DNA of 64,000 bases. It comes from Isoetes taiwanensis. Its lineage: Eukaryota > Streptophyta > Lycopodiopsida > Isoetales > Isoetaceae. The stretch spans positions 11,306,101 to 11,370,100 of the forward strand of contig JAJEKV010000015.1 of NCBI GenBank assembly GCA_021234155.1, in the 5' to 3' direction. The translations under genes were made by a program, and so were the position numbers. Under the pieces are notes generated by a model. The model made no database searches, was not told the origin of the DNA, and saw nothing but the letters and a program-made list of their open reading frames with translations. How positions within the stretch are numbered: position 1 is the stretch's first letter; each line of letters starts with the position of its first letter. Below, one piece after another: positions 23,061 to 34,147 of this stretch.

Positions 23061-24727
23061 CCTTAGTAGTATAAAAAAACATATTGACATTGCATGTCTA
23101 ACTAAAACCTATCAAATAAGCATGAGCTTTGGGCAATGGGTCAATGTCGTCCAAGTTGTATTGCGGAGCATATGTAAATTTCACAGTTTATCTAGTACCA
23201 CGTAAATAACATTTTCACTAATTGCATCTAATTTTTGGATTTCGACTTGCATCTAATTGTTAATAAGTTGATGAGGGTTCAATATCTAGAACAAATAAAT
23301 GATAAAGTGATAAAGTTATTTGTAGATAATTGTATTTTTTATTTTTATCTTTTGATCTTGCCAATGAAGGATGTGACAGACACAACAAAGGATAATTTGA
23401 AAAAAAAAATAGCAATTACTCAGTGCAGTGCTCCAATGACAGTTGCTTTTTAATGTATCCTTTTTATGTAGGGCCAGGGCCCTTGGGTGACAGATGTTCC
23501 TAAGTCAGTGTTTGAGTGGTCAATGGTAGTTGCAACTCAAGCAATACCAAAGACAACTCATTTGCTTGTTGTAGATAGCAGAACACAGGAGCAGGAAGAT
23601 AAATACATTGTTGTGTTAATATCAGATTACCAATAGAGTACCTCAAGACTTTGCAAGCGACCCCCCAAGTGAATGTCCATATGAGAGCGAGACATGGAGT
23701 CCTGATTGATCGTAAGGACGAAGAATAATTTGTACCTCGTTGTATCTCCATTATCACTTTCATCATTATGATCTGGTCGTCAATATTGAAGAATAAGGTA
23801 TCGGAAATAGCACATGTTCTAGAGTTGAGTGACTTCAACTTTAACCATTCCAGCACTCTCAACATGAAGCATGAAAGCTCATTGCTGTAGGAAACATACA
23901 GCTTCAACAAACGCCTTGAAGCTGAGATTAAAAAAAAAAAAGAGTGTATTTGCAAACTTAGTAGTAGTACATACAGCAAATGCATGTGGTACTCTGATTA
24001 CAACAATTGAGTATTTCAAATGGAAGCTTGTAGAGAATATATATAGAAGTAAAATATACATAGCTCCAACACAAAATGTGATTCAGAATAATAGCACAGA
24101 CTGTGATTCAGAACAGAAGATATATGTTTCTACTCCCATGGATCCCACAATGGCAGTAGTCAGCCTGTATGTCAAGAAAGTAGAAGAGAATAACTGTTCA
24201 AAACTGCTTTGTTTATGTAAGAAGTTCTAGCAAGCATTTTTCTGATATAAATCATGGGGCCCTGGCTCGTCAATAATAGTTAAGTAAACACATGCAAGTC
24301 ACTTGTCAATCTGCAAATTGGAACATAGTATGAAGCTGGGGATGCTTTAGATGGGTCACGATATATGCAAACTTCGCATGGTCCTCCATAATCATGGTAT
24401 AATCCATAACCCTATGCAGGGCCTTGAAAGCACCTAATCATAGACATCTAAAACTATAGAAGCCAAATACATTCATTAGGATAAACATCAGTTTAGAATA
24501 CAATAAATAAATGGCATGCACTTTCTAGAAAGAAAATTCAAGCTTTTAAAAGCAACTACACATTCATAAAATGGGTACCCTGTTGATACCAATCGGTAGA
24601 CAGAGCAAATTGGAGTTGGATTACAAACTTGTACTGCAATCTCATCCTTCTGATTTAGAAGATTTTTTAACACTAGAAAAATATGACGACTAATTAGTCA
24701 CCTGAGAGCAGGAGGATTTAGAATCTA
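23061..24727. other. non-coding part of duplication unit 1
   Basis: No convincing gene. Both strands carry short frames only. The stretch recurs at 39.48-41.15 kb, where most differences fall on CAG/CTG positions. It may be older repeat debris. Confidence 0.4.
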
Positions 24728-25164
24728 TATAGGGTCTTTTTTTATTGGTGGTGTACAAAAAAGCGAAATCTCAGCACATCGTAAGCACCTTATCTCAGCG
24801 CTGCTTTTTTTCGCGAGACAGGCCGTACGGGCGTAATGAAGTCTGGCGACGGGCGTAATGAAATCTGGCGACGGTCCTGATGAAGGGGGCTTACGAGCTC
24901 CGGAATGCGCGCCAAATGATTTGGAGTCGGATTCCTCCCAAGCTTCCCAAATTTTTCGAAGCTTCAAGCTCTTTGGCTCTGCCGGAACATTGCGCCCTTC
25001 AAGCTCTTTTTCGCTCTTCAAGGTCTTTCGCTCTGTCTAATTCAAGCGATGGAGCCAGCTTCGAAACAGGTAAAACATTGAGGTTTTTCGCTCTGAGTTC
25101 TTACAGAGATTGAATTGAAAGCTTTTCCATTTTATTTGCAGTTGCCGGTTGCTAGGACAGAGCG

Positions 25165-25330
25165 TGAAACATCACATTGTGCTAATATATGTGAATGAGT
25201 CTGCAAACTTTCAAGTATGTTTTCATGGACATCAGCTTCCAATTCAAACATATTACATCCTACATCTTTCATTTCAAAATTGCATGACACAACCAGGTGG
25301 CTATAAACACTGCAGTCTGGCTCATATTAG
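25165..25330. repeat. 166-bp direct repeat, left copy
   Basis: CATCACATTGTGCTAATATA through GTGGCTATAAACA is repeated at 26080-26240 almost without change, in the same orientation, about 915 bp away. The two copies bracket the Lys/Ser/Ala minisatellite. On the minus strand the right copy is coding-like and the left copy could be a duplicated exon. Confidence 0.9.
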
Positions 25331-25641
25331 ATAACCATAGAGCATTTGCACAACCATTTACATGCATTTGCAATCAAAGTTAATTGATAATTAATTCAAA
25401 GTTATTTCAATTTAGAATTCAAAGTTAATTCTTTGATTGTTACAATTGATTGGTTTGAAACATTGGAAGAATTAACCAAAACCATTCGCATTAACCATTT
25501 GCACAATGGTACAATGGTACAATGGTACAATGGTTTTATTTTGTTCTTGGCATTTACAAGTTCAAATTGTCAAGGGATGGTTGGAATGAAATTGTCAATT
25601 GTATGTTTGCAATTATTTATTGTTATGTGAGTTGGTTAGGC

Positions 25642-26060
25642 TCACTTGTCTAATCTTTTGGTAATTTTAGACTTGGATGACTTAGCTGTTGACTTGGCTG
25701 CCATATTGCCTGATGACTTCGCTGTTGACTTGGCTGCCACCTTGCCTGCTGATTTGGCTACTGATTTGCCTGCCACCTTGTCTGTTGACTTGGCTGTTGA
25801 CTTGGCTGCCACCTTGCCTGCTGACTTGGCTATTGATTTGCCTGCCACCTTGTCTGCCGACTTGGTGTTGATTTGGCCACCCACCTTGCTGTGACTTGGC
25901 TCTTGATTTGCACGCCACCTTGTCTGTGACTTGTCTGTGACGACTTTTCGGATGACTTAGCTCTGCTGACGGCTATTGATTTGCACGCCACCTTATATCT
26001 TGACTTGTCTGTTGACTTACTGACTTGTCTGTTGACTTACACCGATTTTTTGGCTCTTGG
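25642..26060 (-). CDS. Lys/Ser/Ala-rich repeat segment encoded by a minisatellite
   Basis: On the minus strand the tandem repeat reads as KSAGKVAAKSTAKSTDKVAG and variants, ending KITKRLDK and a stop at 25642. DNA units of about 36 bp contain GACTTGGCTGCCACCTTGCC. The composition resembles the basic tail of linker histone H1 or other DNA-binding tails. One frame change near 25.9 kb separates it from the open segment 25973-26251, which reads FELEADVHENILESLQTHSH and runs into CKSTDKS. It may be the C-terminal tail of the transposon protein or a second small gene. Confidence 0.5.
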
Positions 26061-26079
26061 ATTCTTTTGCGCATAGCAA

Positions 26080-26240
26080 CATCACATTGTGCTAATATAT
26101 GTGAATGAGTCTGCAAACTTTCAAGTATGTTTTCATGGACATCAGCTTCCAATTCAAACATATTACATCCTACATCTTTCATTTCAAAATTGCATGACAC
26201 AACCAGGTGGCTATAAACAACTGCGGTCGGCTCATATTCA
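26080..26240. repeat. 161-bp direct repeat, right copy
   Basis: Partner of 25165-25330, nearly identical. It overlaps the open minus-strand segment 25973-26251. Confidence 0.9.
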
Positions 26241-26356
26241 AAGCGGCTCATATTTGTTGTCTCCTACCGGTTTATAAAACTTGCTTTTTCTCTGCGACTT
26301 CCCTCCTCAGAAATTTTTGGCCCCATGGGTCTTTGTAGGCCTTCTCTACAACATGC

Positions 26357-29094
26357 TTAGGTGCGATTGCACTTTAAGATGTAGAAGTCAACCTTCTCCT
26401 TGTTATCTGCTGGAGCAACCACTGCAAAGTTCTCCCCTACATCAATAATATCTGATTTCCACTCAGCATCCCCCTCATAGACTGGCCCATCCACAAGTGC
26501 AGTATCATCTTGAATCCACGGTCTTAATGCAAAAAAAGTCCAGGTACCTATTCTATCTTTGTTTATGCACTTAATGTACTTACCCAACCAACAATCATGA
26601 CAAAAGCACGAGTAATTCATATGTGCAACTTGAGTAGCATCCTTGGAGTTTACTGGCCTGATGCTATGGAATTTACTAGACCACGATAAAGTAGCCTGAT
26701 CAAAACCTGCTCAACTCTTCTTACTTCATCCATCTTTATCTCCCAAACGTACCTAAAAACAATTAATAATTTGTTCGATTAGTAATGTTTACCGTGGCGG
26801 CTTAACGGAATGCAATATGATCTTGATTGAATTGAACAACATCTCGGGCATTTCTTAAAGGTTTGGAATTTCTTTTTAACATTTCATGGGTGAGTGCTCT
26901 CTTCAAAACAGCCCCTGCCCCATCATGCTCCCCTGCAAGGTAACAAACAACTATCTTTAATGTTTTGCACATTCCAGCCTTAATGAGACATTGGAATTTA
27001 CCTTTTCCATGATATAATGCAAAGTAGTTCCAGTGAATTAGAATGTCTGACATCTTATAAAATCTACCAAGAAAGTAGAAATTTCTTGCACCCTTGAACT
27101 GAGATGAGCAGCCATCTGACCACATTACATAGTTTTTGTATTTGACTTCCTTGTTGGCCAAATGTCGGCATGCTTGTTAAGGCAGTCTTTGGACAAACAA
27201 GGTGTCATGCTCCCTATCATCCGAAATGTAAAAGTGTGTCTCCTTGATGATATTCCTATCACCTTTGCATAATGAATTCTCCTCCACCTCTTTTGCAGTT
27301 GCATGCCTATAAGTGATGTGCACAAGTATTGTGCATTGGTCATTTCTCCAATGTAAGCTTTGGATTTCTTGTTGTATCTTGAAGGTATAGTTTTTTGTGA
27401 AATCAATGGCTTTATACTCTAAACTTGTGTCTTACGGGAAAGTGCCTAAACAGTCTTTGAATTGTTTTGCCTGCTACCTAACCTCATAATTACGGGGTAT
27501 GAATTCAGTTAAAGTGTTTTTAGCATATGACATCACATCTTCTGTTGAATTCGTCTTGTATACCAGCTTCACAACAGGCTTTGGAACCACATTCGTCCCA
27601 CCATTGCCATCAGGTTCTTTTGTTGATTCATAAACTTAAAAGCAAAGCAATGATTAGTTTAATAGAACCACAAAAGTAGAAATGAAATGTACATCACCTA
27701 CCCTATCAAAAGTTTTCCAATCTACTAAATGCCCTGCAGCCTTGCTTAATTCTTTTGGACACATAGGTAACTTAGATGGGCCACAAGCAGTGTATTTCAG
27801 CAACATGCAATTATGAGTATACCACTCATCTGCAATGTCCTTGGAACATACAATTGACCTCCACAAATCACTTGAAGATTTGTAGGTCTTAGTATTAGCT
27901 TCACACTTTGCTCCAGCACCACAAACAGAACAAGTACAACTACAATCAGCACCATGAATCTTTGAATCCAACCTAATCTTGTTTAGTGCTTGTCTAACAT
28001 AATCTAGTCTCATATGATACACACAGCAACAAGTCTCCCTGTCCTTTACTTTTCGAACAAATGGAGGTTTCAGTGCACGAAAAGCTGAGAATGAAACTTC
28101 GAATTTTGGATATTCTTTTCGAAAACTAGCATAAAAAGAACACTGCATTAAAAGGAACAAGTACATTAGTATTGTAAACAAATGAATCATAAACTTAAAA
28201 GAAAAAAACCAACCTCAGTTTCTTCCAAGAAGTGTAGAGCATGCATTATCTTGTTTCCTTTGCCAAGCCTAATCTTAATAACATGTTTCTTGCATGGTGA
28301 CACTCAGGTCTGAAATGTCCAAAAATCACTTACTAATTTCTGATGTTTTCTGCTTAGTTTATCAGATCTGGTTTTTTTTTTGAACATTGACCATGGGCCA
28401 TCACCAATTTCTGCTGTTTTTCTCCTCTGAACTGCTGTTGTCACATATCTTCTATTCAAGTTTAGGCACTTGGAAGCTCCCAAGCAATTAGTGCCAGGGA
28501 CAACAGCATATACCATGGCTGAGGTCCTTGCTGTAAGTACATCAGTAGATCTGGCATGCTTATGGTTTGCAAGAGAATTCTTGAGGTTGTTAACTATCTT
28601 TCTCATTGTGTCTACTTCTTTCAATTTTAACATTTCAAATTCTGGCAGCAACTTAGCAGCACCTTGAAGAACTTCTTTCCTCTCATTTTTTGAAACTTTA
28701 TGACATACCTCATTAGCATGGTCTGCAATCAACCTCGACATTTGTTGTTTTCTTCTCTTACTGAAAACATTCTCTTCAAATTCTTTGTCCTCTTCCTTCA
28801 ATTCGGCTTCCCTTGCTCTCTGCTGCCTTCTCTTCTCTGCACTGATTTTCCTGTAGAGTAACAAACTATCTTCTATCTGTGTTTCATATTCTGCAAATAG
28901 TAAACAATACTGAGAATGAAGCACTACTTATGAAATAAATTAAGCACGACATAAAACAGATTGCTTAAAAAAAACTGCACATGAAAGAATGTACCTGCTT
29001 CCACTAAGTCCTGCATGTGCTGATTTTGGATGTCATGTACATAATTAACACAAGTACCATCATATGTAGGAACGTTTGTATCCTCCACTTCTTC
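26357..29094 (-). CDS. spliced DDE-type transposase, superfamily unassigned
   Basis: Minus-strand segments in order: 29094-28996 (EVEDTNVPTYDGTCV), joined in phase to about 28895-28338 (charged helical region, then GDGPWSMFKKKTRSDK), a short exon near 28.3-28.2 kb (CKKHVIKIRLGKGNKIMHAL), about 28143-27690 (Cys-rich: ETCCCVYHMRLDYV, CSCTCSVCGAGAKC, YTHNCMLLKY), 27.4-27.2 kb (DFTKNYTFKIQQEIQSLHW, KETHFYISDDREHDTLFVQ), 27161-27002 (YKNYVMWSDGCSSQFKG, WNYFALYHGK), a 69-bp GT-AG intron at 26933-27001 restoring HGKGEHDGAGAVLKRAL, and a Cys-containing C-terminus to 26357 (CFCHDCWLGKYIKC). The acidic residues in DFTKNY, WSDGC and HGKGEHDG are candidate DDE/D catalytic residues. One frame break near 27.17 kb suggests this copy is defective. 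The likely role is excision and integration of the TIR element in the nucleus. Confidence 0.6.
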
Positions 29095-29849
29095 TGCAAA
29101 TTAGGAAACAGAATTCAAGAACCAAAATAAAATTCCCATGGCATGCTGAAGAGCTGATTACCAGGAATGCATTCATAGATAAAAGATTGTTGTATAGGCT
29201 GAGTATATGGAGTCGACCCAGCAATCTTGGAAGCCAGACGACCACATAGCTGCTTGAATTGGTGGGATTGCTTTTGAAGATATTATGCACACTGGAGAAT
29301 GGATTGTTTGGATCAAACAATACTCCATTCCTTGCAATGGCCAAACGAAAGAGATCTGGCCAATTCGCCTGCATTGGAAGAATTCTGGAAAAGAAAACAG
29401 CAGCTGCATTCTCTCAAACAAAAACAATCTTTGGGAAATTTTCCTGCCAATTCCAAATTCCAAACACCATCCAAGCAGCTACATACCAGGGATCGCTGAC
29501 ATGGACACCAAATCGGCCGATCTTCCTAAATTGGTTACGGATCCAGCGTTCCGGAGCTTGGGAAATTTTGGCGGGCCTGGGAAAAACAGTGACGGGCGTG
29601 AAAACATCACGATGAAGGACGGTCAGCACCCGTTAATCACCCTATGTCGCGACATGCTGAATTGTACACCACCAATAAAAAAACACCCTATAATAGTCTC
29701 TTCAAATGCAGTCAATGAGCTCATGTCCCTATAACATGCACGCAATTCAATCCCCATCAAATTTATTGCATTGTATCAGCTTGCTACATATCAAAGACAG
29801 TTCAAAAGGCAACTATGGTAACCATAATAATAGGCAAATAACTTGTTCA

Positions 29850-32800
29850 AGACTCATACACCATCACATGCAACCTTTGCTGACGCCTTTCATTATGCTA
29901 AGGCCACTCATACTGCTGGTGTTAAAGTCCATTCTTCCATTTCCCATGCACACACCAACGGCTGCCAAATCGCCTCGTGTTGTTCCATCTTACGCACCCA
30001 CCACATCTTCTTACGCTCAAGGCCATCCCTCTCCGCGATATTGCTAATGGTACCCTTGATCTTTGCTTCTTTGCTGATGTTCTTTGCTAGTCTTTGCCGC
30101 TGCCGCCTCTATTGCTCCAGCCTCCTCAGTTCGCACTGCTCATACCTCAAATATACCTTCCTAGGAAATGTGCCTTCGGTTGGTGTCTTGGAATTGTCGA
30201 GGTTTTTTCCACAGCGTAAAAGGTGATGGCTTGAATCCCATTGCAAAAGATATGGATATCCTTTTGCTCATGGAAACATGGGAGCATTCACCAAATGGCT
30301 ACCTCATTTCACAGGGCTATCAATTCTTTTCATTATTTAATGAATGTCATGGACAACGAGGTTGCGGTTGGAGTTGCTTGCTATTTCAAGGATGCCCTTG
30401 CTCCATATATCACGCTTCATAAAGCTGATAGATATAATCGCTACATGTGGATCAAACTTCATTGCCACAATAGTAGTACCATTTTTGTTCTTTTGTTACT
30501 TCCCACCTACATCATCAGCTTTTATGATGAATATGATGTAAGCTCATGATGATCCCTATGGTGATCTTTATGATGACATTGCTCAATTCAAGCGGTTGGG
30601 GCATGTTTTCTTTGGTGATTTCAATGCTCGCCTTTGCTGAAATGCAAAGTGCTCAACTCATACTTGAGGATGTTAAGTGACTCTTTATGGATGTCTCCGC
30701 TAATGATGATCTTTCCACGTTCATCGCCTGATGCTAACAAACCCGTCTCAACATTTGGAAGGAGCTCATCCGGTTGTGTGAAGTCTTTGAGATGGTACTT
30801 TGTAATGGCTTAGAGCAATGGCTAAAGGTGTTACATCTCTGCCGGGATAGGATGGGGTGGTGGTACTAGTGTTGTTGATTATGTCATTTCCCAAGTGCAA
30901 GCCTTGGATCTCATTTCGATTTTTGAATTGGCACAAGACATAGAGATGAGGAGATAAAATCTGATCCTTGTCCACTTTATTTGTCATTAAAGTGGCGGCT
31001 TCCACCTCTTCAACCCATTGCTATCCGGGCTCACCCCTCGCATTAAACTTGACTTATTCTAGATCTTTTGAATATGAGCGGACATTAGCTCCTGGCGCTT
31101 GCGGTATTTTGGATACCCAACTCTTCAAAGGCGTAATGCGGCATTTCGCGATGCTTTGCTTACGATGTCTCTTGCTTTGGTACCGCGCCACGGTATTGCT
31201 CATCTTTGGTAGGAAATCCTTTCCTAGAAATGCAGTTTGATGAAGGCGCAAGCGACTTAAAAACAATTATGCGAGCGATAGTTGAACGGATCTGTGACAT
31301 AATGCCATTCAAATTATAAATTACGTTTTGAAGCGCCAAGAAGGCAGCTTTGTTCTTGAGCATCGAAAGCAAATGTTTGAATTCTTACTCGTGAGCCTCG
31401 GACCTTACGGCAAAATATTATATCGACCACCTCCTACCCTTGGACATATTTCTATCAGGCAATGGGATGGCGATTGGTCCCTTATATGATCATCACAGGG
31501 GTCCTTAATTTTGTGCCTCCTTTGGTAGGTGATATTCTTCAATTCCGCGGAGGAGGAAGTCAAAAAGAAGGGCTGCGGCATCTATCTAATGGCAAGTCTC
31601 ACGATCTTCAAGGTTTGCAAGCGAAATTGCTTAAATGGGGGGGGGTCGCTATTGCTTCCAATCATCACTACTCTTTTAAATCAAGCTTTTGCAAGAAGGC
31701 TTGCGAAAACTTGAAACTTGTCGGTAAGAGTCGTACCAATTTACAAAGCGGTGATAAGCATGACCCTTCTAATTATTGCATGATCATGGTAAGTTCCATA
31801 TTTTCAAAGCTCTTAGCCATCTTACTAAGAAGCGGATTGACATCATGGGCGAGAACATCTTGGTGTGCGTCTTTGTAGGATAAATGGCTTTAAATCCATG
31901 CCATTCTACAATAAACCATATTTTCACATTGCGCATACTTATTGAACATAGTCGAAGTTTGAAACAAGACCTCTATATATGCTTTGTGGATTTTACTTCT
32001 GCTTTTGATCTGATTACCGCAGCGAGCTTCTTTGGCAGCTTTGTAGGCGCAGGGCTCTACAAGATCTTCAAAATGCCGTTTATCGGCTCTATGAAAGAGT
32101 TTTGCTAAATTTCCGGCATGAGGGTACTCAAATCACTAGCAATCTTGGAGTTAAATCGGGGGTTGCCCTTTATCTCCTACACTCTTTGGCTTGTACATTG
32201 ATCAATTGGAAGAATGGCTTGATAATCATGGCGTGGAGGTCCACATTTGGCACACTATATCATTAGGCAACTTATGTATGCTGATGATGTTTCATACGGC
32301 ACATACGGCCGCTAGTATGCTCTCTGCTTGATTTTTGTGAGAACACGGTCTGCGTGTTAATCTCCAAAGACCAAGCTTTTGGTAGTTCAATATTCTCGTC
32401 ACAATGTTCCCCCCTATGCACTATGATAGCCTGAAGTTGAAGTTGTAGATAGCTACAAGTATCTTGGTATAGAATTACGTAAGAACACACTTTGGGAGCG
32501 GTGTTATCAAGCGGGTGGGCTTTCTTTGGATGGAGAGCACTCTATGCAATGCAAAACAATTGTTTTTCGCCGCAAAAATTCATGATTGGCCACGGAAAGC
32601 CCACTTGTTTTGGGCTTTGGTAGAGCTGTTTTCTTGTATAGTTACGAAGTGTGGGGGCTGCCATTAGTGCTAGTGCTTGGGAGAGCTTAGGCGGGTGCAA
32701 AAGTCCTTTCTCACTTACAACCTCGGAGTTAAGACAACGGTGCCCTATGCTATTCTTTTACAAAGAGGCGGGTTTTGGCCTCTTCAACATTACGCCATGA

Positions 32801-33620
32801 AAGCGCCATCTCCACTTATATCACGGAAGGTGCACCACATGGATGATGTTAGGTATCTGTTCTTGCACTTGCCATGGTGAATCTCCTCGGCGTTTGAAGC
32901 GATGTTGGAAAGAGCATTGCACTACATGGTTAATTTGCGTTGGAACATTACAATGAAACCTTTACACGATGCTTGCCGATTCTGATCTGAGCTTTGCAAC
33001 AATATCTCAATGGTCGTTTTTCTCAAAAGATATGGGGCCTTGATTACTTTGGCCCAAGTGGCCTGGTCATTATCATGCACACATAAATCCCACCTTGGCA
33101 CGGGGCCCCAAGCTTATTTGCTTGCTTCATTGTCGAGGGAACAAGCTTGTAGCTATTGCATCAATTGCATACGGGGTCCCACAGTCTGGTTGAGGCAGGT
33201 AGATGGGAGTGGCCGCAATTGCCGAAGCGAGACTATATGCACGTTGCGATTCTGACGGGTTATTGAAGATGAAAGCCATACTCTTCTCGGTTGCCACTGC
33301 TTTTGAGATAGTCGGAATCATTTTTGACCTTAGCATTCCATTCCGCGCTTCCCACAACTTCTCGAGCACCATCTGTTGCATGACTTGGCGATATACATAC
33401 TTGAGGTTCTAGATAAGCGTGCGCAATTCTTGAGCCCTCGGTAGTCATTATCTCCGCTTGTCTAGTACCATCATTACTGCAAAGGTTTTTCCCTTGAAAA
33501 CCTTTCGAGGCAGGGGTTTTTTAATCCTAGTAGTAATGATTGTACTAGCCCATTGTATGGGTCCCATGACCTATTGGTCTCCGTGGACGTTAAAAAAACT
33601 ATTCTATTCTATTCTATTCA
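29850..33620 (+). pseudogene. LINE, unit 1 copy: endonuclease and reverse transcriptase remains
   Basis: Endonuclease-like part from about 30165: VSWNCRGFF, then DILLLMETWEHSPNGY and an FFGDFNAR-equivalent near 30.6 kb. Reverse transcriptase part from about 31740: HDPSNYCMIMVSSIFSKLL, then LYICFVDFTSAFD near 31.97 kb and YADDV at about 32277. C-terminal VWG and QKSFLTYNLGVKTTVPYAIL near 32.65-32.76 kb. The 3' end has the GGTCCCATGACCTATTGGTC and CTCCGTGGACGTTAAAAAAA boxes, then (ATTCT)n at 33600-33619. The frame shifts many times, mostly at CAG/CTG sites, so the degree of real decay cannot be judged. Confidence 0.75.
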
Positions 33621-34147
33621 TACAAATACATTATGACCATGCTATGGACCTGTTGCTCTATTGCAAACCAAGAAGTATATATCATCACCATGCATTGATG
33701 CAAACAGATGAACTAAAGAACAACATTAAAATCTAGAAAACAAACTTTTATAGGTTGAGGGTTGAGAAGTTTTTGTTCCCTATATAGCGACTTATTGTTT
33801 TCCCCTAATCAATCAATTCTCTAACCCTTTTCTCGAGAAAACATCGGCATCTAAAGATGGCTATAACTTGAAAACAAATTACTAGGTTAGTCTTACTTAT
33901 TATAATTGTTTAAATGAGTTTCAATGTTACTCACTTGGCTGATCTAGGTGGGACATCTGTCAGAAGGCCAGTGTCATGAACCTACGCGAGAACAAGAAAA
34001 ATCTCACCTTGAGAAAATATGCAAGAAATACTCAAAGAAATACGCCAAGACCGACAAAAAATCTGATATGAGCGAGGGAATCAAGAGTGCAATGGCCCGA
34101 AGGCAAGCGGGGAACAAAGAGACAGAGATGCCTAGAAGGCTTAAGAT
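33621..34147. other. spacer between LINE and LTR element, unit 1
   Basis: AT-rich sequence that recurs at 50061-50576. The right half (33.95-34.14 kb) has a short plus-strand frame rich in Lys and Glu (KKYSKKYAKTDKKSDMSE), without a recognised family. Confidence 0.4.

Larger units (their letters stand above)
24732..29688 (-). mobile_element. 4.96-kb DNA transposon with long terminal inverted repeats
   Basis: The left end GGGTCTTTTTTTATTGGTGG continuing to GTGTACAA (24732-24758) is matched in inverted orientation by the right end (29662-29688), about 26 of 27 positions. TATA lies directly outside both ends (24728-24731 and 29689-29692), so the target duplication is TATA, or TA if the TIR is read 2 bp longer. 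Subterminal zones contain repeated GACGGGCGTAATGAA-type words. The element carries one spliced minus-strand transposase gene and a Lys/Ser/Ala-repeat segment. It occurs again at 41153-46145 as part of the segmental duplication, and a relict relative lies at 12.4-14.4 kb. Confidence 0.85.

Noticed and set aside
25646-25894. Plus-strand ORF with DLAVDLAATLPADL repeats
   Set aside because: Mirror image of the minisatellite; the minus-strand Lys/Ser/Ala reading continues into an open segment and lies on the transposase strand.
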